64,000 bases of DNA from contig NZ_CP087190.1 in NCBI RefSeq assembly GCF_024749165.1, positions 3,569,501 to 3,633,500 of the forward strand. Direction: 5' to 3'. Below are positions 33,849 through 41,705 of this stretch, one piece after another. The first letter of the stretch is position 1, and each line of letters opens with the position of its first letter. The stretch is from Pseudomonas sp. B21-023. Its GTDB lineage: Bacteria; Pseudomonadota; Gammaproteobacteria; Pseudomonadales; Pseudomonadaceae. Made by a program: the position numbers and the translations under genes. Under the pieces are notes generated by a model. It was not told the origin of the DNA. It made no database searches and saw only the letters and a program-made list of their open reading frames with translations.

Positions 33849-33932
33849 AAATCGATTCCAAAACCAAGGCAGCTCAGCGCATCTACAGGCCGCGAGCTGC
33901 AAGGGGTGGGATTTTAGTTTTGGAATCGATTT
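33849..33932. repeat. 16-bp perfect inverted repeat next to the attachment site
   Basis: AAATCGATTCCAAAAC (33849-33864) and its exact reverse complement GTTTTGGAATCGATTT (33917-33932), 52 nt apart. It lies just inside the tRNA fragment and could be integrase arm-type sites or a stem-loop. Confidence 0.7.
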
Positions 33933-34082
33933 CCGCCCCTACTCCGGCGCTCTGCGGATCGCCCCAAACTCGCGAAACCTCATAGACTGCAACTGGCCTA
34001 TCGCACCCAATAAAATACTTCCTCTTACATATCATCAATAAGTTCCTTGACAACCCATGGCCCAACCCGAACCAAATACACA

Positions 34083-34424
34083 TCAGGATAACAGCCCCTT
34101 GCAATACGCCCACACCCCTACTGCAACAATTATCAGCCCCTTGGACAGATAGCACGAAAAAGACTTCCACCACGGAAAAATCTTCTCCTCACCCGGCCGC
34201 GCATTATCAACATGACGGATAAATAAAAGAAGATGAAATCCTGAAACCCAAACGTAGAACCATAAGCCGACTACAAGTATCCGCAACAACGCTCGGCCAT
34301 TAGCATCGAGTTCCCCATACCCAAGAATCAAGCTGAAAACCATGAACAACACCACGGCATCAGCAATCAGCCAGCTATACTCCCAGACAATACGTCCAAA
34401 AGACTCAAAGGTTTCTCGGGACAC
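34083..34424 (-). CDS. Three-helix membrane protein, probable prophage cargo
   Basis: 113 aa with hydrophobic segments near residues 18-36, 46-68 and 92-110, and a charged loop between the last two. GTG start with GGAGG 6 nt upstream. The DNA is clearly AT-richer than the rest of the window, typical of recently acquired phage cargo. Possible roles include superinfection exclusion, but nothing in the sequence proves this. No family that I recognise. Confidence 0.65.
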   Translation of the reverse strand: MSRETFESFGRIVWEYSWLIADAVVLFMVFSLILGYGELDANGRALLRILVVGLWFYVWVSGFHLLLFIRHVDNARPGEEKIFPWWKSFSCYLSKGLIIVAVGVWAYCKGLLS

Positions 34425-34521
34425 TGGCGACCTCCTTGCCTAATCATATTGATCAAAGTCATAGCCCAGTGACTAGACGTCATGATCTACAGTCAAGCAG
34501 TGAGAGACGCCACTTACAAGC

Positions 34522-34688
34522 TCAGTAAAGGTTGAGCGGCTGATGACCTAGCGTATGAACCTGGTAATCCGTTACGGCCTGAAATGCCGACTACGCGATC
34601 AAGCGCAGACGCTCGACCCCGTCGGTAGGAGCACCGCTGTCCTAGGCATCTTAATAAGCACGCAGGGTCCTTCAATCGCTCGTTTCAC
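34522..34688 (-). pseudogene. Decayed copy of the small gene at 35422-35631
   Basis: On the minus strand it reads KRAIEG at the start and, in a shifted frame, DSGAP, then GVERLRLIA, stop, SAFQAVTDYQVHTLGHQPL. This matches the intact neighbour (KRSIEG, DSGAP, EVERLRLIAESSFQAVTDYQLYALGHQPL). An internal deletion/frameshift and an in-frame stop make it non-functional. Confidence 0.75.
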
Positions 34689-34921
34689 GGCACTATCTTA
34701 GGGATTTTCCGACTCAACAGTGTCATGCAACTGTCCCCAGTAGGATATGAGAAACGCTATTTCCTGAGCTTGGAGAGTGCATAGGAAACCAAGGGAGATT
34801 CAGGTTTTTTGCCTTCACGCTTTTTTCACACTCAATGCCGCATGGTGAAGGCTCATCCGATCCCCTACGTTCGCCCGCGCTCCCCTGCGGGCTTTTTCTA
34901 TTCTGGATAAGACGAAACCGG
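34689..34921. other. 233-bp stretch without a gene; holds a plus-strand terminator
   Basis: No ORF of note. On the plus strand GCCCGC-GCTCCCCT-GCGGGC-TTTTT (34873-34897) is a clean Rho-independent terminator. It has no upstream coding gene on that strand, so it may end a non-coding transcript. Confidence 0.45.
34873..34897 (+). terminator. Rho-independent terminator without an upstream gene
   Basis: Six-bp GC stem, 8-nt loop and five Ts. Everything upstream on the plus strand back to 33.5 kb is non-coding or antisense to minus-strand genes. Confidence 0.65.
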
Positions 34922-35131
34922 CTAAGTCCAGTCGCCTTCAGCGCACATCAGCAGCGCTGCATTGGCCTGGCGAACCATTGCAATCCACTCAGTTGAGCTT
35001 ACCAAGCCGGAATGCTGAAGACGCTGGGCCACTGCCAGGGCTTGATCATATTCTGACTCTCGTAGCACGCCCGCACCAAGGTACCTACCCGTCCAGTCAG
35101 CAATGACCAGATTTTGCTCTTGCTCTACCAC
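34922..35131 (-). CDS. Small conserved protein, paralogue of the 63-aa protein at 25478
   Basis: 69 aa from GTG 35131, a start chosen because alignment with the paralogue begins there (IADWTGRYLGAGVLRESEYD). A GTG at 35209 would add 26 poorly conserved residues. Core shared with 25478-25669: YDQAL, SSTEWIAMVRQANAALL. Function unknown; the second copy lies in the presumed prophage edge. Confidence 0.65.
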   Translation of the reverse strand: MVEQEQNLVIADWTGRYLGAGVLRESEYDQALAVAQRLQHSGLVSSTEWIAMVRQANAALLMCAEGDWT

Positions 35132-35421
35132 CCCAAAGCCCCCACGAAGCCTAGCGCTAAATGTCGGCGAGATTACATAATGTCTTCCGAGCAAGAAATT
35201 GGGGCTCACTACCGCTCATCCGGATCTTCCTGCAAAAAGAAATAATACCAAGGTCTAGTTGTAAGAAATCATTTCAAGCACAGAAAACGGAACGATTCGC
35301 AGCAATACTGCTTGAGCTGCATGAAGCCATCGGCAGGCTGAATCGAGCAGCCCAACCCATCGCTGCATGTGAATGACCTGCGGGCCATAGCAACCCGATG
35401 CCCTGTTGAGCGAAACGAAGC

Positions 35422-35631
35422 TCAATGGCGGGATAGTGGCTGATGACCCAAGGCGTAAAGCTGATAATCAGTCACCGCTTGAAATGAGGACTCCGCAATT
35501 AGCCGCAAGCGCTCAACCTCTTCTGCTGGAGCTCCCGAATCCTGCGCACTGTGATACGCGCGCATGTCATCAAGAGCCTCATTCATTAGCGGCTCACCCG
35601 CCAGAATCATTCCTTCGATCGAACGCTTCAC
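35422..35631 (-). CDS. Small hypothetical Pseudomonas-type protein (69 aa)
   Basis: Helical, acidic protein starting GTG (KRSIEGMILAG) and ending LGHQPLSRH, with AGGGT upstream. A decayed duplicate lies 0.9 kb away at 34522-34688, which supports that this was a real gene. Found next to the other small-protein gene, as a pair on the same strand. Function unknown. Confidence 0.65.
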   Translation of the reverse strand: MKRSIEGMILAGEPLMNEALDDMRAYHSAQDSGAPAEEVERLRLIAESSFQAVTDYQLYALGHQPLSRH

Positions 35632-35812
35632 GACGCTACCCTGATGGTCTGATCAGAAGAGTATAGTGCGCCTAACACACTAAGCCAGCATCCGTGCCTG
35701 GCCAGCCACAGCCGCCAACTATCACAATGCCCATCAAGGAAAGCATCTAACGCCTAAAGCCCGTTTACCTGCTATGGTGGCGTCCCTCTCCCGGCAGCTG
35801 ACAGCTTTAAGA

Positions 35813-36139
35813 ATGGAACTCTTGAGAACTCTAGGCATGCTTTTTCTGGCCTATACTTGCGCTCCTGCAATGGCCCACGAAACGAATAATCCTTTCGAAA
35901 GTGCGACCTTTGGCACGACAATTTTCCCCTTTATTATCATTGGCGGAACCACAGCGCTAACGGTCTGGGGGCCCTCAATTATGAAGTCGGCAAAGCTCGA
36001 TGCGCTGGCTTTTATCGGATCAGGCGGAGAGATCCGAGGTGCCCAATTCGAACAAGCCGTTCGTTACTATCACTCGGCTTATGACCAACCGTACATGAAT
36101 GATGAGCAGTTGGCTCTTGCGATCGCAACTTCGCTTTGA
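35813..36139 (+). CDS. DUF2388-like secreted protein
   Basis: 108 aa. Signal peptide (MELLRTLGMLFLAYTCAPAMA|HE) then a mature part whose C-terminal half (KLDALAFIGSGGEIRGAQFEQAV, then MNDEQLALAIATS) resembles the DUF2388 pattern of small periplasmic Pseudomonas proteins. ATG 35813 is chosen over an upstream start because it opens the signal peptide. Convergent with the prophage spanin genes. Function unknown. Confidence 0.7.
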   Translation: MELLRTLGMLFLAYTCAPAMAHETNNPFESATFGTTIFPFIIIGGTTALTVWGPSIMKSAKLDALAFIGSGGEIRGAQFEQAVRYYHSAYDQPYMNDEQLALAIATSL

Positions 36140-36153
36140 AGCCTACACGCGCC

Positions 36154-36648
36154 TCATTTGAGGCTGTCATAGGCCTGCTCGCACGCCAGGCCCGCTACTC
36201 GGGCGCGGTCAAGCGCTGCCGCCAGCTCTCCCGCTCGTGCATCAGCCCGTGCGAGCAGGTCGGAGAGCACCATGGCGGCGCGGCGGGCTGTCTCGCCTCG
36301 AGAGGCAACGGCGGGATCCTGGCCGGAGCAACCGACGGTGGCGGCGAGTTTGCCGGCTTCGTTGCGCAGCCGCTGGCCAGCAGCATCAGCCCCAGTAGCA
36401 GCGCCTTCAGCAATCGTTCGTTGTTCCTGAGCATGCGCCCTAACCTCTTCATGTGCCGCGGCGCGGCGCTGTTCCTCTCTCCGGGCTCCCCGCTCGCCCA
36501 GCACCTCAGCCAAGCGATCGCCGCTGTCCCGGATCGCTGACGCGGCTTCAGCCTCGGCGCGCTCAACTGATCGTCCATGCTGGTAGACGAGCCAGTACGA
36601 ACCGACCACAGCCAGCAGCGCAATCACGCGCACGCCCCAGCCATTCAC
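36154..36648 (-). CDS. Rz-like inner-membrane spanin (DUF2514 type)
   Basis: 164 aa. An N-terminal membrane anchor (VIALLAVVGSYWLVYQHG) is followed by a long Ala/Glu/Arg-rich helical periplasmic part, typical of phage i-spanins. It works with the lipoprotein o-spanin encoded inside it, spanning the periplasm to fuse the membranes at lysis. It overlaps the endolysin gene by 4 nt and is last in the late operon. Confidence 0.82.
   Translation of the reverse strand: MNGWGVRVIALLAVVGSYWLVYQHGRSVERAEAEAASAIRDSGDRLAEVLGERGARREEQRRAAAHEEVRAHAQEQRTIAEGAATGADAAGQRLRNEAGKLAATVGCSGQDPAVASRGETARRAAMVLSDLLARADARAGELAAALDRARVAGLACEQAYDSLK
36195..36434 (-). CDS. Rz1-like outer-membrane spanin lipoprotein, nested in Rz
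   Basis: 79 aa in the +1-type alternative frame wholly inside the Rz gene. It has a short basic start (MLRNNERLLK), hydrophobic LLLGLMLLASGC lipobox (Cys at LASG|C) and a Pro-rich mature part (PANSPPPSVAPARIPPLPLE). This matches lambda Rz1 architecture. ATG 36434 is preferred; ATG 36452 is also possible. Confidence 0.8.
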   Translation of the reverse strand: MLRNNERLLKALLLGLMLLASGCATKPANSPPPSVAPARIPPLPLEARQPAAPPWCSPTCSHGLMHERESWRQRLTAPE

Positions 36649-37067
36649 GCTAACGCCCTCCGCAGGCCTTCCGCGAAGACGGCTGGTGAGTACTCGTAGT
36701 TCGCGTTCTCGTGCTTAATGATCGCGTGCACCAGGCCGCCCAGGACCTGCTGGTTCTTGATGTCCTTGATCAGATCGCTCGGGGCAAGACCACAGCGCTG
36801 CGCTACGGTGCGGATGTAGGCATCGGTGTCGTTCTCTACCTCCGGTGCCCAGCGTTTGATGATCGCCGCCACAGTGCGCAGACCGTGTTTGTTGTAGTAG
36901 GTCTGCAGCAGCTTACCGAGGGCGCGGATGCCGTTCTCAGGGGTGTCGAAGACGCAGAATCGGCCGCCGGGCTCCTTGCCGATCTGGCCTATCCAGTTGT
37001 TGGCGGAGCTGAAATCGATGTTGCCCGGGTTGCAATTGCGTACACCACGGGGAAGGGATTGGGTCAT
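36645..37067 (-). CDS. Phage endolysin (lysozyme/muramidase-like)
   Basis: 140 aa. Starts RGVRNCNPGNIDF, then GRFCVFDTPENGIRALGKLLQTYY and the HGLRTVAAIIKRWAPEVEND segment seen in phage virion muramidases and endolysins of the P5/gp-like type. GGAG lies before ATG 37067. No signal peptide, so it relies on the holin at 56.9-57.2 kb. It lies just downstream of a terminator hairpin in the late operon. Confidence 0.75.
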   Translation of the reverse strand: MTQSLPRGVRNCNPGNIDFSSANNWIGQIGKEPGGRFCVFDTPENGIRALGKLLQTYYNKHGLRTVAAIIKRWAPEVENDTDAYIRTVAQRCGLAPSDLIKDIKNQQVLGGLVHAIIKHENANYEYSPAVFAEGLRRALA

Positions 37068-37084
37068 TGTTTTCTCCAGGCAAG

Positions 37085-37109
37085 AAAAAGCCCCGTCAGT
37101 GCGGGGCTT
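37085..37109 (-). terminator. Terminator between tail-fibre assembly gene and endolysin
   Basis: On the minus strand GAAGCCCCGCACTGACGGGGCTTTTTC: a stem of about 7 bp with a T-run, directly after the tail-fibre assembly stop and 18 nt before the endolysin start. It would reduce or gate lysis-gene expression. Confidence 0.75.
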
Positions 37110-37492
37110 CATTGGGTTTGTTCGGCGATCCAGGGCGGCACGACCGGCCGATGCTCGGCCTCCGGGAACTGCTCCGACTGGGGCCAGTCACGCAAGGACT
37201 GTAGGTAGGCCAGCAGCTCGGCGAAGCGCTCGCCGGTCAGCGTGGTGCTGCGCTGCAGGTCCTGTTCGTCGCGATGGCGCTCGCGCAGCCACAGCACATC
37301 ATTCACCGAAGCATCGCGCCATACACGCTCAGCAGCCTCGATCTGCTCTCGCGTCCTCTGCGGGTTGAGATAGGCCTGCAGCTCGGCGTCAGTCATAAGC
37401 ACCAGGTCCTTGACCTTGAATGCGTCCTCAGAACCGTCCGCCGCGTAGGCATAGACTTGGTTCGTTCCCTTTTGTCGGTAGTGCTTGTTCAT
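37109..37492 (-). CDS. Tail fibre assembly protein
   Basis: 127 aa. The N-terminal KHYRQKGTNQVYAYAADGSED and a helical C-terminal half with LTGERFAELLAYLQSLRDWP fit the Tfa/tail-chaperone family that folds and trimerises the distal fibre. It directly follows the fibre gene (ATGA-type overlap), as is usual. Confidence 0.82.
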   Translation of the reverse strand: MNKHYRQKGTNQVYAYAADGSEDAFKVKDLVLMTDAELQAYLNPQRTREQIEAAERVWRDASVNDVLWLRERHRDEQDLQRSTTLTGERFAELLAYLQSLRDWPQSEQFPEAEHRPVVPPWIAEQTQ

Positions 37493-39177
37493 CGGAATTC
37501 AGTCCATTTCATAATCAGGTCATTGGTGTCTTCACGGAACAGCGCGTAGGAACCGCCCGGCGGCACCGGCCCCTCCAGCGTTGTTTCACTGCCACCGGTC
37601 ATAAACGCCTTCGCCCAGAGGGTGCCGCCGATATAGAGGCTGGCCGACAAGTTCCCGCCGCTCGGGTCGCGCACGTGAACGGACACGAAGATGGTCTTGT
37701 TCGTTGTGTTCGTGTAGTTGACGGCCCAGGCTCGGCTGCTGGTGACGTCCTGCGGCGCCTGATTCATGCCGAACGCAACATCCGCGAACCGTCGAGGCGA
37801 GATGTATGTGTTGTAGGAAGTCTTGTTCACCATATCGACCAGAGTGGCTTCCATCTGGTAGCTGAACGCATCGAACCAGCCACTCCACGCAGAGCCATCC
37901 CAGACCCGCCAGGCCTTGCGGCCGCTGTTCGCCCCGACACCGTTCAGGGTCTGTTCGCAGTACGCATCGCCCCCGCTGACATCGATCACGTGACGGCCTT
38001 GTGCCCAGCCCAACGGGAGGCCGACCAGCCCCGTGGCCGGCGTGATGAATTTCCCGCCGGTCTTGTACTTGCCCAGGTCGGTTTCGGTCGAAATCGCTTG
38101 CCCGCCGATGCCGTATGCCATCAACGCGGCCGAGGACAGCAGCGGCGAGCCGTTCCACTTGAGGGCGCCGGTATAGTCCATGCTGAGCTTGCCCGAGGCC
38201 TTGCCCTGCCAGCTGAAGCCGATCGCAGGCGCGTAGTCATCACGCACTTCTACGGGGTTGGATACGCCAATTTCCCCCGCCTCGCGGATCAACGTCGCGC
38301 CGGCCGAGTAATCAGAGCCGTTAACCGGCGAGGCCAGCACGGGCTGCTGCCGGCTGACAGCACCCACGAGCAATCTGTTTACGACTTCGTTCTGCACGAA
38401 CTCTGTCGTGGCTAGCTGGGTGGTTTTAGTGCCCTTCGTTGCCGTAACGGCCGTTGGCACGCCGGTAAAAGCAGGACTGGCAAGCGGGGCTTTCTGGGCC
38501 AGCGCCGCGTCTACCTGCTGCCGGTTGTAGGCATCAGTGATGCCGTAATCGCCCAGCGTCGTGGGGTTGCTGCCGCCGGTGACCCTACCCAATGCATCGA
38601 CCGAAACCTGCCGGTAGCTGCCGGCGACCACGCCCGTCTTGCCGAACAGCTGGGCGAAGGTCAGCGCCGTGGTACCGACCTGCGGCGGCGCGGTGTTGCT
38701 CAGCTGCCACACTGACCCTGCGTAAGCCGTACCGGCCTGCACGATGATCAGATGGCCCGGCGTGCATTCTGCGCTGTCGTTGGCGTCGAGCGCCCGCACC
38801 CAGGCCCCTGCGGCGGCGTTGTAGATCCAGTTTTGCGAGGCGTTGGCCTGGTCCTTCACCAGCACCCGGTCACCGGCCGTCAGGGACACGCCGTCAATGC
38901 TCTGCAGGCCAGACAAAGCAATGGGGCCGGTGGTAGCCACCCGCACAGCGCGCTTGACGTCACTAGTGGCGAGCCCCTGAATGGCCTGCAGCAGTTGGGC
39001 GTTGTCGTCCTCGCTCGGTGTGAGGCCGGCAGCCTTGATCACGGCCAACAGCTCGTCGGTGACGGCATTGCCCCAGGCCGAGGGGATCAGCGAGCCCGGC
39101 AGCCCCGTGCTGACGTTCTCGTCCACGAACTTGCCGCCGACAAGGCCGACATTGGGAATGCGTTTCGGGTAGTCCAT
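37489..39177 (-). CDS. Tail fibre protein
   Basis: 562 aa. The N-terminal about 130 residues (RIPNVGLVGGKFVDENVSTG) form the baseplate-attachment region. A central segment carries TTLGDYGITDAYNRQQVDAALAQK and AFTGVPTAVTATKGTKTTQL, the collar-like repeats of lambda/Mu-type fibres. The C-terminal about 250 residues are the variable receptor-binding part. It determines host range. Its chaperone follows. Confidence 0.85.
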   Translation of the reverse strand: MDYPKRIPNVGLVGGKFVDENVSTGLPGSLIPSAWGNAVTDELLAVIKAAGLTPSEDDNAQLLQAIQGLATSDVKRAVRVATTGPIALSGLQSIDGVSLTAGDRVLVKDQANASQNWIYNAAAGAWVRALDANDSAECTPGHLIIVQAGTAYAGSVWQLSNTAPPQVGTTALTFAQLFGKTGVVAGSYRQVSVDALGRVTGGSNPTTLGDYGITDAYNRQQVDAALAQKAPLASPAFTGVPTAVTATKGTKTTQLATTEFVQNEVVNRLLVGAVSRQQPVLASPVNGSDYSAGATLIREAGEIGVSNPVEVRDDYAPAIGFSWQGKASGKLSMDYTGALKWNGSPLLSSAALMAYGIGGQAISTETDLGKYKTGGKFITPATGLVGLPLGWAQGRHVIDVSGGDAYCEQTLNGVGANSGRKAWRVWDGSAWSGWFDAFSYQMEATLVDMVNKTSYNTYISPRRFADVAFGMNQAPQDVTSSRAWAVNYTNTTNKTIFVSVHVRDPSGGNLSASLYIGGTLWAKAFMTGGSETTLEGPVPPGGSYALFREDTNDLIMKWTEFR

Positions 39178-39183
39178 ATCGCG

Positions 39184-39780
39184 TTATCCGTAGGTAATGG
39201 TTTCAAGGGTGTGTGCCGGGGCGGCGCGGCCTACAAGGCACTCAAGGGCACCATTGGCGGCGCCGCCGAAGGTCTGGCCCCAATGGCTGAAGCCGAAGCG
39301 GCTGCCTTGGGCCAGGCGCGGCCCCGTCTCCAGGGTCCACATGAATTGCGCGCCCCAGGTGCCGAAGCGGGCCGAGCCGAAGCGCGACCGTCCGAAGCGC
39401 GGCGCTCGGTGCTCGATCACGCGGGCATTGCGGTAGCCAAGCGAAAAGGCCAGCTCCACGAAATAGGCCGGCGTCTGCCCACCGACCTCCAGCAGCCGGC
39501 GGCGCACGGCCAGTTGCCGATCAGCAAATGCCGGCGAGTCACCCATGCAGGGATCGGGTAGCTGCATGACCCGCTCCCAGTCGGGGACCAGCTCGCGCAC
39601 GGTGGCGGGCTCACTCTCGGCCAGTAGGTCGGCGGCGCGGCGGTCCTCGGTGGCCAGCTCCTGGGCCGCCGCCTGCAGCACCTGGTCGACGCCTGGGTTG
39701 AATTCACGATCCCAGGCTGGCCCCGGTGGCAGCAGCGCGCACAAGTGGGCGTAGTAGTCCGCTACCGTCCTCACGACCAC
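39184..39780 (-). CDS. Baseplate wedge protein, DUF2313 (Mu gp48/YmfQ-like)
   Basis: 198 aa. The order after the baseplate J protein, the length and motifs such as YYAHLCALLPPGPAWDRE and the C-terminal GFSHWGQTFG fit the YmfQ/gp48 tail family, which links baseplate and fibres. Confidence 0.82.
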   Translation of the reverse strand: MVVRTVADYYAHLCALLPPGPAWDREFNPGVDQVLQAAAQELATEDRRAADLLAESEPATVRELVPDWERVMQLPDPCMGDSPAFADRQLAVRRRLLEVGGQTPAYFVELAFSLGYRNARVIEHRAPRFGRSRFGSARFGTWGAQFMWTLETGPRLAQGSRFGFSHWGQTFGGAANGALECLVGRAAPAHTLETITYG

Positions 39781-40811
39781 AGCACACCCCCATAGGTCAG
39801 CAGCTCATTAGGGGCCGCCTGCACGGCGCCTGCGGGACTGATGACCTTGTGATCGCGCTCACCCGTGGCGCCGCTTATAGCCTCGGCAATGTGGGTGGCC
39901 AGCAGCGTGGCGCCCAGCTCCGATTCACGGTTGTGCAGGTCCACCAGGGCGGCTTCCACGGCGCGGCGTACCGCGCTGCTGTCGGGCGTGACTGACAGCT
40001 GGTACTGCACCGGCTTCTCTGCCGGCGGCAGCACGTACACTTCGGCCGTGACCGGCCGTTCCTGCTCGATGTACGCCGCCACGGCCGCCAGGGCCTCGGC
40101 GCTGGGAATGATGTCGATATCGCCATCGCGCACGAAGAACACCCCCACCGTGCCCGGCCCCACCCAGTGCCGCACCACCCAGGCCCGGGTCACCCCGGCG
40201 ACCTCCAGCGCCCAGGTCTCGTAATCGCTCTTACTGCCGCCGTGGGCAATGACGCGGTACGAGCGAATCACCCGAGCGCGCAGCGCCTCGATACTCTCCT
40301 GCTCGGTGCCACCGGTCAGGCCCGGCGCGGCCACGGTGAACGTGTCATTGACGCCCAGCACCGGCGACACCAGGCGCAGCTGCGTGCCGGCGGGCGTGTT
40401 GCCCAGCTCGCCCGGCTCCAGGGCCTCGACCTGGGCGACGCCTTCGGTGCTGCTCAGCTTGACCGAGGCCCGCACCCTGAACATCACCTGATCATCGCGC
40501 TGCAGCAGCGTGCCGGCATCGAGCAGCGCCGAGACGGCGCCGGTGAAGCTGGCCGTCCCGCTCGCCTTCACGGCCTCCAGGCGGCCGCGCTTAAGCCGTG
40601 CCTGGGCCATGCGCAGTAGCGTTTCATCGTCGGCCGTGTCCGGCAGGATCTGGTCGGCAATGTAGCGCTGATGGCCGTAGCGGCCGGACGAGGCCGCGCC
40701 CAGCACGCGGGCCAGCACCTCGGCGTCGGAGCGGACCAGGGCGCTACCGCCGGCTAGATCAGCCTGAGCCCTGGCCACCAGGGCGGGCAGTGTTGGGATT
40801 TCAAACGGCAT
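39771..40811 (-). CDS. Baseplate J-like protein (Mu gp47)
   Basis: 346 aa. LPALVARAQADLAG at the start, VLARVLGAASSGRYGHQRYIADQ, and the late GGSKSDYETWALEVAGVTRAWV are hallmark baseplate J features. It forms the wedge ring of the contractile tail baseplate. It overlaps its neighbours on both sides. Confidence 0.9.
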   Translation of the reverse strand: MPFEIPTLPALVARAQADLAGGSALVRSDAEVLARVLGAASSGRYGHQRYIADQILPDTADDETLLRMAQARLKRGRLEAVKASGTASFTGAVSALLDAGTLLQRDDQVMFRVRASVKLSSTEGVAQVEALEPGELGNTPAGTQLRLVSPVLGVNDTFTVAAPGLTGGTEQESIEALRARVIRSYRVIAHGGSKSDYETWALEVAGVTRAWVVRHWVGPGTVGVFFVRDGDIDIIPSAEALAAVAAYIEQERPVTAEVYVLPPAEKPVQYQLSVTPDSSAVRRAVEAALVDLHNRESELGATLLATHIAEAISGATGERDHKVISPAGAVQAAPNELLTYGGVLWS

Positions 40812-41199
40812 TGATCACCTGCCACAGGTTGTCTAGTTGAACATCGATCACCGGGCCATCGCGCAGGCCGACTTGCACCTGCATGTCGAGGCGGTCGGCC
40901 TTGCGCGACGCCGTTACCGTAACGGCGCTCACCCGGTCGTCATCCACCGCCCACTGCAGCGCCTCGCGGGCGAACGCCTCGGCCGTGCGCACCGTGTCGT
41001 CGGTCAGCGTGCGCCGGCGTAGCTGCCACAAGCGTGACCCGATGCGGTCATTGGCCAGGGTCGGGAACGTGTCGCCCCACCAGCCGTAACGCTGGTCGTC
41101 GTCCAGCAGGTCGCCGTCGTCGGCGCGGCGCCAGGTCAACAGGCTGATCACCACGGCGCGCTGCCAGGCGCGTTCGGACTCGGCATCGAGCAGCGTCAT
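40801..41199 (-). CDS. Baseplate protein, GP46 family
   Basis: 132 aa. Contains DLLDDDQRYGWWGDTFP and IGSRLWQLRRRTLTDDTV, characteristic of Mu gp46-type baseplate proteins (gpW-like role). It sits between the V-like spike protein and J, as in Mu. Confidence 0.88.
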   Translation of the reverse strand: MTLLDAESERAWQRAVVISLLTWRRADDGDLLDDDQRYGWWGDTFPTLANDRIGSRLWQLRRRTLTDDTVRTAEAFAREALQWAVDDDRVSAVTVTASRKADRLDMQVQVGLRDGPVIDVQLDNLWQVINAV

Positions 41200-41705
41200 G
41201 CCGTCACCACCGGCTTACCGCTCTGCTGGTTACCCTTCGCCACTCCCTCATGCGGGTGGTTGACCTGGCTGACGCCGGCGGCGATCTGGTCGCCCTGCGA
41301 CACGATCTGGCCCGTGGTGCGGATCACCGGTGTATCGAACTCCACGGCCGTATCGGCCTTGATCTTGAGCGTCAGCGTCTCGATCTCGATCACGCGGCCG
41401 CGCTTGAAGTGCAGGCGGTCGCCCTCGTCGGTGTAAATAGCCACCTCACCGCTCTTGAGCGCCTGCAGGCGAAAGCGCCGGTCGGCGACGCAGACGACCA
41501 CCCCATGGGAGCGGTCGCCGCCCAGGAACGCCGCCAGGGCCTCGGCGCCGGGCAGCGGGTTGGACGTAAAGCCGTAGGGCTCGAAGTGCTCCATGCCGTC
41601 TTTCACTTCGTCGGCGGTCAGGCGCATCTGCAGGCCCTGCAGCTTGCGGCCGGCATCGACCAGGGCAACCACGCCCCGGGCGAGAAAATTTCTCATGGGT
41701 TTCAT
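41196..41705 (-). CDS. Baseplate assembly/spike protein V (Mu gp45-like)
   Basis: 169 aa. MEHFEPYGFTSNPLPGAEAL and the OB-fold-like SHGVVVCVADRRFR, followed by a beta-helical C-terminus with repeated IETLTLKIKADTAVEF strands. This is the membrane-piercing spike of contractile tails. Confidence 0.88.
   Translation of the reverse strand: MKPMRNFLARGVVALVDAGRKLQGLQMRLTADEVKDGMEHFEPYGFTSNPLPGAEALAAFLGGDRSHGVVVCVADRRFRLQALKSGEVAIYTDEGDRLHFKRGRVIEIETLTLKIKADTAVEFDTPVIRTTGQIVSQGDQIAAGVSQVNHPHEGVAKGNQQSGKPVVTA

Noticed and set aside
33883..34173. Minus-strand ORF of 96 aa beside the att site
   Set aside because: Overlaps the inverted repeat, has no ribosome site and overlaps the 3' end of the better membrane-protein ORF.
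35161..35376. 71-aa plus-strand ORF
   Set aside because: No ribosome site, opposite the small protein gene region and without conserved features.
36136..36540. Plus-strand ORF opposite Rz/Rz1
   Set aside because: It is antisense to two well-supported nested spanin genes and has low-complexity Ser/Ala content.
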